Source of the DNA: DATAYA01 sp036272815
GTDB taxonomy: Bacteria; Pseudomonadota; Alphaproteobacteria; Acetobacterales; Acetobacteraceae
Assembly (NCBI GenBank): GCA_036272815.1
Contig: DATAYA010000072.1
Location: forward strand, 1-7,432
Length of the DNA: 7,432 bases
Reading direction: 5' to 3'
Both the position numbers and the translations under genes were made by a program. The notes under the pieces were generated by a model. It saw nothing but the letters and a program-made list of their open reading frames with translations, was not told the origin of the DNA and ran no database searches. Below, piece after piece: positions 1 to 6,554 of the stretch; positions within the stretch are counted from its first letter, which is position 1, and each line of letters starts with the position of its first letter.

Positions 1-387
1 GAGATGACCAATGTCCCTGTGCCCTCGATTTGAGGATTGCGGCCCGTAATCGACGGATTGGCGTTCGTATACGGCCCGGGTCCAATGATGAGATCGCTGG
101 GCTTTCCGCCCCCCAAGCCTACTGCTGAGCGATGCGGAGCCCGGCGCGGTGCCGAGCGTGATTTCGATGTCGCTCACCTCCTGACCGGCGGCGGTCGGGT
201 TTGCTTCCAGGCTGCTCAGAACCACGGTCAGCGAGCCGGCGCCGGGGTGATGGTGGCCGACCCGCTCACCGGCCCGTCTCCCTCGGTCCCGGACGCCGTG
301 AACGTGAACGGGGTCGCCTGCGCGGCCCCGGCGAACGCGAGCAGCGAGACCGCGGCGGCAGCCGAAAGACTTGCCCGCCGCCCCCGT
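1..387 (-). pseudogene. Decayed gene for a secreted PEP-CTERM-like protein (fragment, frameshifted, continues off the left edge)
   Basis: Reading the minus strand gives protein-like pieces in alternating frames. From 368 a signal-peptide core, LSAAAAVSLLAFAGAAQA, is followed by TPFTFTASG and ends near SATITP; this frame meets TGA at 230-228. One frame over, from 240, comes AGSLTVVLSSLEANPTAAGQ, then VSDIEITLGTAPGSASLSS to about 121. Back in the first frame, from about 125 to 3, come GLGGGKPSDLIIGPGPYTN and ANPSITGRNPQIEGTGTLVI, running off the window. A single missing base between 243 and 240 would rejoin the first two pieces (ITP-G-AGSL). The second break could be an extra base or the scar of a larger deletion. 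No ATG, GTG or TTG start exists for the signal-peptide piece; ACG at 387-385 plus another indel near 366 could be a ruined start. The low-complexity, Ser/Thr/Gly-rich exported style resembles PEP-CTERM exosortase-substrate proteins. The sorting tail would lie outside the window, so the family name is tentative. Confidence 0.6.
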
Positions 388-450
388 AGCGAAGTGGGAG
401 ACGTACTCGATCAGGGATTTTTGAATGTCGCGTCCGCCGGGGTCCGCGCC
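388..450. other. Spacer between hpnF and the decayed gene
   Basis: 63 bases between the hpnF TAG stop and the first readable piece of the decayed secreted-protein gene. The hpnF frame stays open after the stop, but I recognise no protein in it. It contains one run of five adenines on the minus strand (417-421), and no GC-rich stem that would make a convincing intrinsic terminator. No promoter could be identified with confidence. Confidence 0.5.
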
Positions 451-2385
451 CTAGAACCCGAACGCCACCCGTCCCGTATTCCCCCGCCGGAGCGTCCGAT
501 AGCGGGCCAGTGCCAGCAGCGGGAAGAACAGCCGATATCCGTGATAGCGCAGGTAGAAGACGCGCGGGAACCCGACCGCGGTATAGGGCTGCTCGACCCA
601 TTCCCCATCCGCGCCCTGTGCCGCCTCCAGCCACGCGATGCCGCGCGCGACCGCGTCGTGCCCGACCTCGCCCGCCGCCATCAGGCCGAGCACCGCCCAG
701 GCGGTCTGCGACGGCGTGCTCTCGCGGTATTCGCCATGCGGTGCGGTGCCGTAGCTCTCGCAATCCTCGCCCCAGCCGCCCTCCGGCCGTTGTCGCGCCA
801 GCAGCCAAGCCACGGCGTGCCGCACCATCGGGTCGTCGCGCGCAACGCCGGCCGCGTTCAGCGCGCACAGCACCGACCAGGTGCCGTAGATGTAGTTGGT
901 CCCCCAGCGGCCGTACCAGCTCCCGTCCGCCTCCTGTTCGCGCCGGAGATAGGTGAGCGCATGGTCGATCGCCGGGCGGTCCTCGGGCAGGCCGAGCTGG
1001 GCGAGGAAGGAAACGCAGCGCGCGGTGACGTCGGCGGTGGGCGGGTCGAGCAGCGCGCCGTGGTCGGCGAACGGGATGTGGTTGAGGAAGAAATGCGTGT
1101 TGTCGGCGTCGAACGCGCCCCAGCCGCCATCCCGGCTCTGCATCCCGAGCGTCCAGACCCGCGCCCGCCCGATCGCCTCGGCGTGGGAAGGATCGCCGGC
1201 GCGGGCGAGCAGCATTCCGACGACCGCGGTGTCGTCCACGTCGGGGTAGTGGTCGTTCGCGTACTGGAAGGCCCAGCCGCCAGGTGCGAGGTCCGGCCGC
1301 CGGTCGGCCCAGTCGCCGCGCACGGCTGTGATCTGCCGCGCCCGCAGCCAGCCGCATGCGGCATCCAGCTCGGGCGAGGCCGAGCCGCCCGCCTCCGCGA
1401 TGGCGTGGCCGGCCAGTGCCGTATCCCAGACCGGGGAGAGGCAGGGCTGGCAATAGGCGCGGCGCTCCTCAACCACCAGCAGCTTGCTGACTGCCGCCCA
1501 GGCGGTCGCCGCAGCCTCGTGCTCGGGCGGATAGCCAAGTGCGTCGAACATCATCACCGTGTTGGCGATCGCGGGATAGATGCCGCCGAGCCCGTCCTCG
1601 CCGTTGAGCCGCTCGCTGACGAAGTCGACGGCGCGCCGGATCGCGCCCTCGCGCGGTCGGCGGGGAAAAGCCGGCTCCACGAGGCGCAGCACCGAATCCA
1701 GCGCCTTGAAGGCGCGCCCCCAGTTGGAGCGGTATGGGCCGCGGATCCAGTCCCGCACCTGATCGGGCGGGGTCGCGAACAGCTCTGGGATGGCGACGCC
1801 GCGCGGGTTGCGGGCGCGCGGGCGCAGCGCCATCAGGACGATCAGCGGCACGATCACGGTGCGCGACCAGTAGGATACTTTCGAGAGGTGGAAGAAGAAC
1901 CACCGCGGCAGGTGCATTATTTCAACCGGCATCACCGGCACCGCGCGCCACGGCACCTGCCCGAACAAAGCGAGCTCGCAGCGGGTGAAGACGTTGCTGC
2001 GCTCCGCACCCCCGGCGGCGAGGATGGCGTCGCGGGCGCGTGCCATGTGGGGTGCGGCGGGATCGTCGCCGATCGCCTTCAGCGCGTAATAGGCCTTGAC
2101 GCTCGCCGAGAGGTTGAACGCCCCACCGTGGAACAGCGGCCAGCCGCCATGCGCGCCCTGGATGTCGCGCAGATAGACGCCGATGCGCGCCTCCAGCGCC
2201 GGGTCGATCCGGTCGAGGTAGTGCTCCAGCAGGACGTATTCCGCCGGGATGGTGGCGTCGGCCTCAAGCTCGAATACCCAGTGCCCGTCCTCGCGCTGCC
2301 GGCGCAGGAGGGCGGCACGGCCGCGCGCGACGGCGGTATCCAGCGCCTCGGCGGCGGGAGGGGGGCAGAGGGTTTCGCTGGGCAT
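451..2385 (-). CDS. shc: HpnF / Shc, squalene-hopene cyclase
   Basis: 644 residues, the normal size for a bacterial squalene-hopene cyclase, which is a monotopic membrane enzyme. It cyclises squalene to hopene and hopanol, the key step of hopanoid synthesis. The catalytic acid motif is DVDDTA at 382-387 (family DxDDTA; the middle aspartate protonates squalene). Six clear QW repeats are visible: QREDGHW (30-36), QGAHGGW (76-82), QSRDGGW (416-422), QEADGSW (484-490), QRPEGGW (532-538) and QGADGEW (590-596). SPVWDTALAGHA (317-328) and the C-terminal QPYTAVGFPRVFYLRYHGYR (599-618), with its active-site aromatics, are also typical. The frame stays open upstream into hpnE, but ATG 2385 gives the family N-terminus and lies 1 base after the hpnE stop. 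The stop is TAG, while all other genes here use TGA. No strong Shine-Dalgarno is visible, so coupling to hpnE is likely. It is the last intact gene of the operon. Confidence 0.97.
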   Translation of the reverse strand: MPSETLCPPPAAEALDTAVARGRAALLRRQREDGHWVFELEADATIPAEYVLLEHYLDRIDPALEARIGVYLRDIQGAHGGWPLFHGGAFNLSASVKAYYALKAIGDDPAAPHMARARDAILAAGGAERSNVFTRCELALFGQVPWRAVPVMPVEIMHLPRWFFFHLSKVSYWSRTVIVPLIVLMALRPRARNPRGVAIPELFATPPDQVRDWIRGPYRSNWGRAFKALDSVLRLVEPAFPRRPREGAIRRAVDFVSERLNGEDGLGGIYPAIANTVMMFDALGYPPEHEAAATAWAAVSKLLVVEERRAYCQPCLSPVWDTALAGHAIAEAGGSASPELDAACGWLRARQITAVRGDWADRRPDLAPGGWAFQYANDHYPDVDDTAVVGMLLARAGDPSHAEAIGRARVWTLGMQSRDGGWGAFDADNTHFFLNHIPFADHGALLDPPTADVTARCVSFLAQLGLPEDRPAIDHALTYLRREQEADGSWYGRWGTNYIYGTWSVLCALNAAGVARDDPMVRHAVAWLLARQRPEGGWGEDCESYGTAPHGEYRESTPSQTAWAVLGLMAAGEVGHDAVARGIAWLEAAQGADGEWVEQPYTAVGFPRVFYLRYHGYRLFFPLLALARYRTLRRGNTGRVAFGF

Positions 2386-2386
2386 A

Positions 2387-3682
2387 TCAGGGTCTGTCGG
2401 ATGATTGCACGCAATCGAACGCGGCACGGCCCGACCTGATTGCACCTTCAATCGTGGCGGGCAACCCCGTGGCGGTCCAATCCCCTGCAAGTACCAGGTT
2501 CCTGAGGCCCGTGCGCGGGCCGGGGCGGCGGCGCTCCTGCGCCGGCGTGGCGGCAAAGGTGGCGCGGCGCTCTTTCACCACGCGCCAGGCGGGTAGCGGT
2601 CCCGAGAGCCCAAGCGCGTGGCGCGCTTCGGGCCAGACGCGGGCGGCGAGCGATTCGGCGGGCTCGTCGGCAAGGCGGTTGGCGGCACTGACGGTGACGG
2701 AAACGACACCGCGCTTGACGAACACCCATTCGGCGCTGCCGCCGATCAGGCCCACGAACCGGTCCGCACCGCGCGGCGCCTCGGTCCGGTAATGCAGGTT
2801 GACGATCGCCTGGAACTCGTCGGGGACCAGCAGGCCGGGCAGCAGATCGGCCGCAACCGGGGCGGGGACCGCCAGCACCACCACCTCGCCTTCGGCAACC
2901 GGGACCGACCCGTCCGGGGTCTCCAGGCGGCGCACCCGACCATCCGCAATGCCGAGGGCGGCCACGCGCCGGCCGAGCTGGATCTCGGCTCCCGCCGCGC
3001 GCAGCCGGGCGAGCGCCGGATCGACGAAGCTCTCCGACAGGCCCTCCCGCGGCACTCCCGGGCAGCAGGCGGCGCCTCCCAGCACCAGCGTCTCGGCCAC
3101 GACCGCCCACAGCAGGGCGGCGCTGCCGGCGTCGGAGGGCGTGTTCAGCGCCGCGACGGCGAGCGGTCCCAGCAGCCGGTCGAACAGCGCGCCCGCAGCG
3201 AGCACCTGCGCCACCGTCGCCTCCGGGTCCGGCCGGCGCAGCCCGTGCAGGCGGAGGTAGTCGCTCAGCCGCGTCCCCGGCACCCGCCGTCTGCGCGCCA
3301 GTATCCACCAGGGCAGACGGCCGCGATTCGGCCGCAGCACCCAGCGCGCACCGCTGGCGAGGTCGAGGAAGGGGAAGGCGGGCTCCTCCGGCATCGCGAT
3401 CGTGTCGCGCGCCCCGATCGCGTCGAGATAGCCGAAGGTGGCGCGGTTGCCGGAGAGCAGGAGGTGGTTGCCGTTGTCGATCCGGCAGCCGAGCGTGCGG
3501 TCGAAATAGGAGCGGCAGCGGCCGCCGGCCGCAGGGCTTGCGTCGAGCAAGGACACCCGCCAGCCGGCCCCGGCCAGCACGAGGGCCGCCGACAGGCCAG
3601 CGAGACCGGCGCCGATGACATGCGCGTGAGTGGGCGCGTGAGTGGGCGCGTGCACGGGCGCGTGAACGGGGGTGCGCGGCAC
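2387..3682 (-). CDS. hpnE: HpnE, hydroxysqualene dehydroxylase (squalene-associated FAD-dependent oxidoreductase)
   Basis: 431-residue flavoprotein of the amine-oxidase/phytoene-desaturase type. HpnE reductively removes the hydroxyl of hydroxysqualene to give squalene. The Rossmann motif VIGAGLAGLSAA at 22-33 is followed by LLDASPAAGGRC (45-56), which binds the FAD ribose and diphosphate. IDNGNHLLLSGN (68-79) is a family signature. The C-terminal FAD-binding segment is LVLAGDWTATGLPATIEGA (396-414). The start is assigned to GTG at 3682, because a GAGGT Shine-Dalgarno sequence overlapping the hpnD stop sits 4 bases before it. GTG at 3655 is an alternative that removes 9 residues. Either choice leaves an unusual His-Ala-Pro repeat before the Rossmann strand, where relatives normally begin only a few residues ahead of it. 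The repeat is coded by a 12-base tandem array. hpnF begins 1 base after the TGA stop. Confidence 0.94.
   Translation of the reverse strand: MPRTPVHAPVHAPTHAPTHAHVIGAGLAGLSAALVLAGAGWRVSLLDASPAAGGRCRSYFDRTLGCRIDNGNHLLLSGNRATFGYLDAIGARDTIAMPEEPAFPFLDLASGARWVLRPNRGRLPWWILARRRRVPGTRLSDYLRLHGLRRPDPEATVAQVLAAGALFDRLLGPLAVAALNTPSDAGSAALLWAVVAETLVLGGAACCPGVPREGLSESFVDPALARLRAAGAEIQLGRRVAALGIADGRVRRLETPDGSVPVAEGEVVVLAVPAPVAADLLPGLLVPDEFQAIVNLHYRTEAPRGADRFVGLIGGSAEWVFVKRGVVSVTVSAANRLADEPAESLAARVWPEARHALGLSGPLPAWRVVKERRATFAATPAQERRRPGPRTGLRNLVLAGDWTATGLPATIEGAIRSGRAAFDCVQSSDRP
3622..3669 (-). repeat. 12-base tandem repeat, four copies, inside the start of hpnE
   Basis: On the plus strand the units are gcgcgtgagtgg (3622-3633), an identical copy (3634-3645), gcgcgtgcacgg (3646-3657) and gcgcgtgaacgg (3658-3669). 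On the coding strand they encode a His-Ala-Pro-Val/Thr repeat at HpnE residues 6-20. The unit length is a multiple of three, so copy-number change would lengthen or shorten the N-terminus without breaking the frame. The two identical copies suggest recent duplication. Confidence 0.9.
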
Positions 3683-3685
3683 GCG

Positions 3686-3690
3686 ACCTC
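3686..3690 (-). promoter_or_regulatory. Shine-Dalgarno sequence for hpnE
   Basis: GAGGT on the minus strand, overlapping the hpnD TGA stop (3691-3689) and ending 3 bases before the GTG at 3682. It supports that GTG as the hpnE start and suggests that ribosomes finishing hpnD reinitiate at hpnE. Confidence 0.6.
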
Positions 3691-4561
3691 ACCCTGCGAT
3701 CGGCAGGTGGCGCAGCGCGATCCAAAGTTTCTGCCACGCCGGCAGGCTGACCCGCGCGGGAGGCGGCGACCAGCCGCGGCGCTCGATGCGGTCGAGCAGG
3801 GCGGCGTAGGTGGCACCCATCAGCCGCGCCGGACGCATCGCGCGCGCGTCGCACGCCCGCATCGCCGCCGCCGCCGCATCGAACTCCGCGTGCGCCCGGG
3901 CGGCCACCTGCGCGCACACGGCCGCCAGCCGGGGACAGACGAGGGCAGACGCCGGATCGCGCGGCACGCCGGCGGCGTCGAGCCACTCGCGCGGCAAATA
4001 GAGCCGGCCCTCGCGCGCGTCCTCGACGAGGTCGCGCAGAATGTTGGTGAGCTGCAACGCCCGCCCGAGTGCGCCGGCCACGACATCGGCCGCGTCCGAG
4101 GCGTCGCCGAAGGCGCGCACCGAGAGGCGCCCGACCGCTCCCGCCACGCGGTCGCAATAGAGGTCGAGCGTCGCCAGGTCCGGGGCCACGATCGGCGCCC
4201 CGGCATCCATCGCCATGCCGTCGATCACCGCCAGGAAATCCGCCTGCCGCAGCCCGAAGCGGCCGATCGCCGGCAGCAGCACGCGGCCGATCGCGCCCGC
4301 CGTCCCGCCCGCGGCCTCGCCGCGGTACAGTGCGGCGACCCGCTCGCGCCACGCCGCGAGCCGCGCCTGCTTGTCGGCATCCGGGCCGGGCTCGTCGACG
4401 ATGTCGTCCACCTCGCGGCAGAACGCATAGATTGCATACATCGCGAGCCGCCGGTCCGGCGGCAACACCCGCATCCCGCGATAGAACGAGGTGCCGGCGG
4501 CGCGCACCCGCGCCTGCACCGCTTCCCGATCGGCATCGCTCACGCCGAGCGGGGCGGTCAC
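3689..4561 (-). CDS. hpnD: HpnD, presqualene diphosphate synthase (squalene/phytoene synthase family)
   Basis: 290 residues from the chosen start. It condenses two farnesyl diphosphates head to head to presqualene diphosphate, the committed step of this pathway. Visible motifs are SFYRGMRVLPPDRR (25-38) and YAIYAFCREVDDIVDE (42-57) with the first aspartate-rich motif. YCDRVAGAVGRLS (135-147) and LTNILRDLVEDAREGRLYLP (171-190) with the second aspartate-rich motif follow. All are strongly conserved in HpnD. The start is GTG at 4561, which overlaps the hpnC TGA as GTGA and matches the coupling pattern of the preceding genes. A second in-frame GTG at 4543 would shorten the protein by 6 residues, and neither start has a strong Shine-Dalgarno sequence. 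The TGA stop at 3691-3689 lies in the same frame as hpnE, only two codons before the hpnE start. Identity is firm; the exact start is less so. Confidence 0.95.
   Translation of the reverse strand: MTAPLGVSDADREAVQARVRAAGTSFYRGMRVLPPDRRLAMYAIYAFCREVDDIVDEPGPDADKQARLAAWRERVAALYRGEAAGGTAGAIGRVLLPAIGRFGLRQADFLAVIDGMAMDAGAPIVAPDLATLDLYCDRVAGAVGRLSVRAFGDASDAADVVAGALGRALQLTNILRDLVEDAREGRLYLPREWLDAAGVPRDPASALVCPRLAAVCAQVAARAHAEFDAAAAAMRACDARAMRPARLMGATYAALLDRIERRGWSPPPARVSLPAWQKLWIALRHLPIAG
4558..4561 (-). promoter_or_regulatory. GTGA stop/start overlap, hpnC to hpnD
   Basis: The hpnC TGA (4560-4558) overlaps a GTG (4561-4559) in the hpnD frame. The pattern matches the two preceding junctions and is the main reason for choosing this hpnD start over the GTG at 4543. 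Confidence 0.7.
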
Positions 4562-5397
4562 GGCAGGAACCGCAGCGCGGCGAGCACCGCGGCGACCACA
4601 TCGGCGCGGGTCAGCTTCACCCGTCGGGCCACCGGGTCGCTGCTGCGCAGACGTCGCGCGAGCCGCCGCGAGAGCCCGACGATCACGGCGCATTCCAGCC
4701 GAAGCCGCCGATCGCGCACAAGCCGCGGCAGCGCCGCCGCCTCGGCGTTCAGCGCCTCCACGCGTTCGAGCAGCACATCCAGGGTGGCGCGCAGTCCGGG
4801 CGTCGCCTTCTCGCGCCGCAGATCGGCCACCGACGCGCCGCTGTGCGCCAGCAGGTCGGCCGGGATGTAGCAGCGATCCAGCGTGGCGAGGTCGCAAGCG
4901 CAATCCTGCAAGTGGTTGAGCACCTGCAACGCGGCGCAGAGCGCATCGGATGGTGCGTGCGTGCGTGCGGCCTCGCCGTGCAGGTCGAGCACGTGCCGCC
5001 CGACCGGCATCGCGGAGAAGCAGCAATAGTCGAGCAACTCGTCCCAGGTCGCGTAGCGGCGCTTGGTGGCATCCTGGCGGAAGGCGCGCAGCAGGTCGCG
5101 GGCGTGGCGGTCGGTGGTTTTCGTCGCAGCCAGGCTCTGCCGCAGCCGCGCGGCACTCGGCGAGCCGGCCTCGGCGGCACCGGTCAGCACCGCCTCCATC
5201 CGGTCGAGACGCGCGACCTTCTCCTCGGGCGCCAGGTCGGCGGCATCCGCGATGTCGTCGGCGTTGCGGGCGAAGCCGTAGAACGCATGGACCGCCGGGC
5301 GCAGGCCGGGCCGGATCAGCCGCGAGCCCACCGGGAAATTCTCGTCGCCGCGGTCCTTGCCGGACCACGCCTCGACGCTGCTGGCGCTCGCACTCAT
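4558..5397 (-). CDS. hpnC: HpnC, hydroxysqualene synthase (squalene/phytoene synthase family)
   Basis: 279 residues, normal for the family. HpnC converts presqualene diphosphate, the HpnD product, to hydroxysqualene, which HpnE then reduces to squalene. The fold is an all-helical trans-isoprenyl diphosphate synthase. DENFPVGS at 18-25 is characteristic of HpnC. The first aspartate-rich motif is NADDIAD (45-51) and the second is NHLQDCACD (161-169); both bind diphosphate through magnesium. RYATWDELLDYC (114-125) and PVGRHVLDLHG (131-141) are also family-typical. The same frame is open well upstream, but that stretch lies inside hpnB and looks like antisense-style arginine-rich noise. I therefore chose the ATG at 5397, which gives an ATGA overlap with the hpnB stop and is preceded by a purine-rich GGGGCGGA. 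The gene ends in a GTGA overlap with hpnD. A short (GTGC)4 run lies inside it at 4953-4968. Confidence 0.95.
   Translation of the reverse strand: MSASASSVEAWSGKDRGDENFPVGSRLIRPGLRPAVHAFYGFARNADDIADAADLAPEEKVARLDRMEAVLTGAAEAGSPSAARLRQSLAATKTTDRHARDLLRAFRQDATKRRYATWDELLDYCCFSAMPVGRHVLDLHGEAARTHAPSDALCAALQVLNHLQDCACDLATLDRCYIPADLLAHSGASVADLRREKATPGLRATLDVLLERVEALNAEAAALPRLVRDRRLRLECAVIVGLSRRLARRLRSSDPVARRVKLTRADVVAAVLAALRFLP
4953..4968. repeat. Tetranucleotide run (GTGC)4 inside hpnC
   Basis: Four perfect GTGC units on the plus strand, lying within the hpnC codons for residues around 143-148 (AARTHAPS). Because the unit is four bases, a slip by one unit would shift the hpnC frame. Four units is short for a real slippage hotspot, so this is probably incidental in such GC-rich DNA. 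Confidence 0.6.
5394..5397 (-). promoter_or_regulatory. ATGA stop/start overlap, hpnB to hpnC
   Basis: The hpnB TGA (5396-5394) overlaps the hpnC ATG (5397-5395). This decides the hpnC start, since the frame is also open upstream without family-like sequence. Confidence 0.85.
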
Positions 5398-6554
5398 GCG
5401 TCCGCCCCGCCATAGCGCCGGCCGCGCCACTGCACGCCGCGGCCGCGATGGTGGTCGAACGCCGAGCCGATCGTGGCCGCCATGTAGAACACCGCGACCA
5501 GAGGCAGCAGCGGCGCGCGCAGCGGCGACAGGCCGAACCGGCGGAGCGTGGGCACGAACGCGGCACTGGCGCCGGCCCAGGCGGCCAGCCCCATCCAGCG
5601 CGCGGCACCTTCTCCCGCCAGCGCCACCGCCGGCGGCACCAGCCAGACCAGCGCCAGGCCCGCGATCGTCGCCGCCAGCAGCAGCGGCGAGCGGCGGAGC
5701 TGCACGTAGGCGGTGCGCGCCACCATGCGCCAGACGTCGGCGGCCGCCGGATAGGCCCGCCGGCTGACAGCGAGCGTGGAGTGACCGAGCCAGATCCGCC
5801 CGCCGCGCTTGACCGCACCCGCCAACGCCACGTCGTCGATCAGGGCGCCGCACACCACCTCGATGCCGCCGATCCGGTCGAGCGCACGTCGGCGGATCAG
5901 GATGGTGCCGCCGGCCGCGGCGGCGGTCGAGCGCAGCGGATCGTTGACCCAGGCGAAGGGATAGAGAAGCTGGAAGAAGAACACGAAAGCCGGCACCAGC
6001 GCGCGCTCGGCCGCCGTTTCGCAGCGGAGAGCTACCATCTCCGAGACGAGGTCGAGATCGTGCGCCTCCGCGTGAGCGACCAGGGCCGCGAGGTGGCCGG
6101 GTTCGTGGATGATGTCGGCATCGGTCAGCAGCACGAGTTCGGCCGGTCCCGCGGCGTCGATGCCCTGCGCGATCGCCCAGAGCTTGCCGCTCCAGCCCGG
6201 CGGGCGTGGGAGGCCGGACAGGACGGCGAGCCTTCCCGGTGCCGCCTCGCGGGGGACCGACGCGGCGGGTGATGCGGCTTCGCCCGCAACCCCCCGTGCG
6301 ATCTCTCCGGTGCCGTCGCGGCTCCCGTCATCCACGAGCACGACCCGCAGCGTCCCGGCGTAATCCTGCCGGAGCAACGAGCGCAGCGCGTCCGCCACGC
6401 CGTCGGCCTCATCCCGTGCCGGCACCACGACGGCCACCGCCGGCATCCGGACCGGTCGGGCCGCCGGGAGCGTCGGCCCTGCCTGCCAGAACCGGCCATG
6501 CGCCGCCAGCAGATAGAGCCATGCCAGCAGCGCGATCGCCGCCAGAACGGTCAT
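5394..6554 (-). CDS. hpnB: HpnB, hopanoid-associated family 2 glycosyltransferase-like membrane protein
   Basis: 386-residue protein with a GT-A (glycosyltransferase family 2) fold and membrane segments. It is conserved in hopanoid operons, but donor and acceptor are not established; transfer of a sugar to a hopanoid head group is the usual suggestion. One hydrophobic helix lies at about residues 4-18. The catalytic domain opens with VVVPARDEAD (42-51), followed by the metal/nucleotide-site motifs VDDGSRDGTG (74-83) and TDADI (144-148, the DxD motif). AAAGGTILIRR (212-222) and ALIDDVALA (237-245, the catalytic-base region) come next. The place where processive enzymes carry QxxRW reads YVQLRRSP. 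Two or three hydrophobic helices follow between about 292 and 366, and the protein ends in the family-like VQWRGRRY. The ATG start at 6554 overlaps the hpnA stop as ATGA. Its own TGA overlaps the hpnC ATG in the same way, so translation is probably coupled. Confidence 0.92.
   Translation of the reverse strand: MTVLAAIALLAWLYLLAAHGRFWQAGPTLPAARPVRMPAVAVVVPARDEADGVADALRSLLRQDYAGTLRVVLVDDGSRDGTGEIARGVAGEAASPAASVPREAAPGRLAVLSGLPRPPGWSGKLWAIAQGIDAAGPAELVLLTDADIIHEPGHLAALVAHAEAHDLDLVSEMVALRCETAAERALVPAFVFFFQLLYPFAWVNDPLRSTAAAAGGTILIRRRALDRIGGIEVVCGALIDDVALAGAVKRGGRIWLGHSTLAVSRRAYPAAADVWRMVARTAYVQLRRSPLLLAATIAGLALVWLVPPAVALAGEGAARWMGLAAWAGASAAFVPTLRRFGLSPLRAPLLPLVAVFYMAATIGSAFDHHRGRGVQWRGRRYGGADA
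6551..6554 (-). promoter_or_regulatory. ATGA stop/start overlap, hpnA to hpnB
   Basis: The hpnA TGA (6553-6551) and the hpnB ATG (6554-6552) share bases. This is the usual arrangement for translational coupling in an operon. No strong Shine-Dalgarno is seen close upstream. Confidence 0.85.

Noticed and set aside
388..450. Possible intrinsic terminator after hpnF
   Set aside because: There is a short A run, but the GC-rich part forms direct repeats (gtccgc twice) and not a stem, so no hairpin plus T-tract is supported.
37..2439. 800-codon open frame on the plus strand opposite hpnF and hpnE
   Set aside because: It is fully antisense to the well-supported squalene-hopene cyclase. Its product is rich in Arg, Ala, Gly and Pro without recognisable domains, as expected from the lack of stop codons opposite high-GC codons.
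2386..2556. 57-codon N-terminal extension of the squalene-hopene cyclase frame
   Set aside because: It lies inside the conserved C-terminal FAD-binding end of hpnE in another frame. ATG 2385 gives the usual cyclase length.
2448..4601. 717-codon minus-strand frame overlapping hpnD and hpnE
   Set aside because: It is an alternative frame of genes with strong family motifs; the product is arginine-rich and unlike any protein I know.
2618..4870. 750-codon open frame on the plus strand opposite hpnE, hpnD and hpnC
   Set aside because: It spans three real genes on the other strand, including their junctions, and has noise-like composition and no motif. It is an antisense artefact of GC-rich coding DNA.
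4562..5818. Long minus-strand extension of the hpnD frame upstream into hpnC and hpnB
   Set aside because: The family-like sequence begins just after the GTG at 4561. The extension runs through hpnC and hpnB in another frame and shows no conserved sequence.
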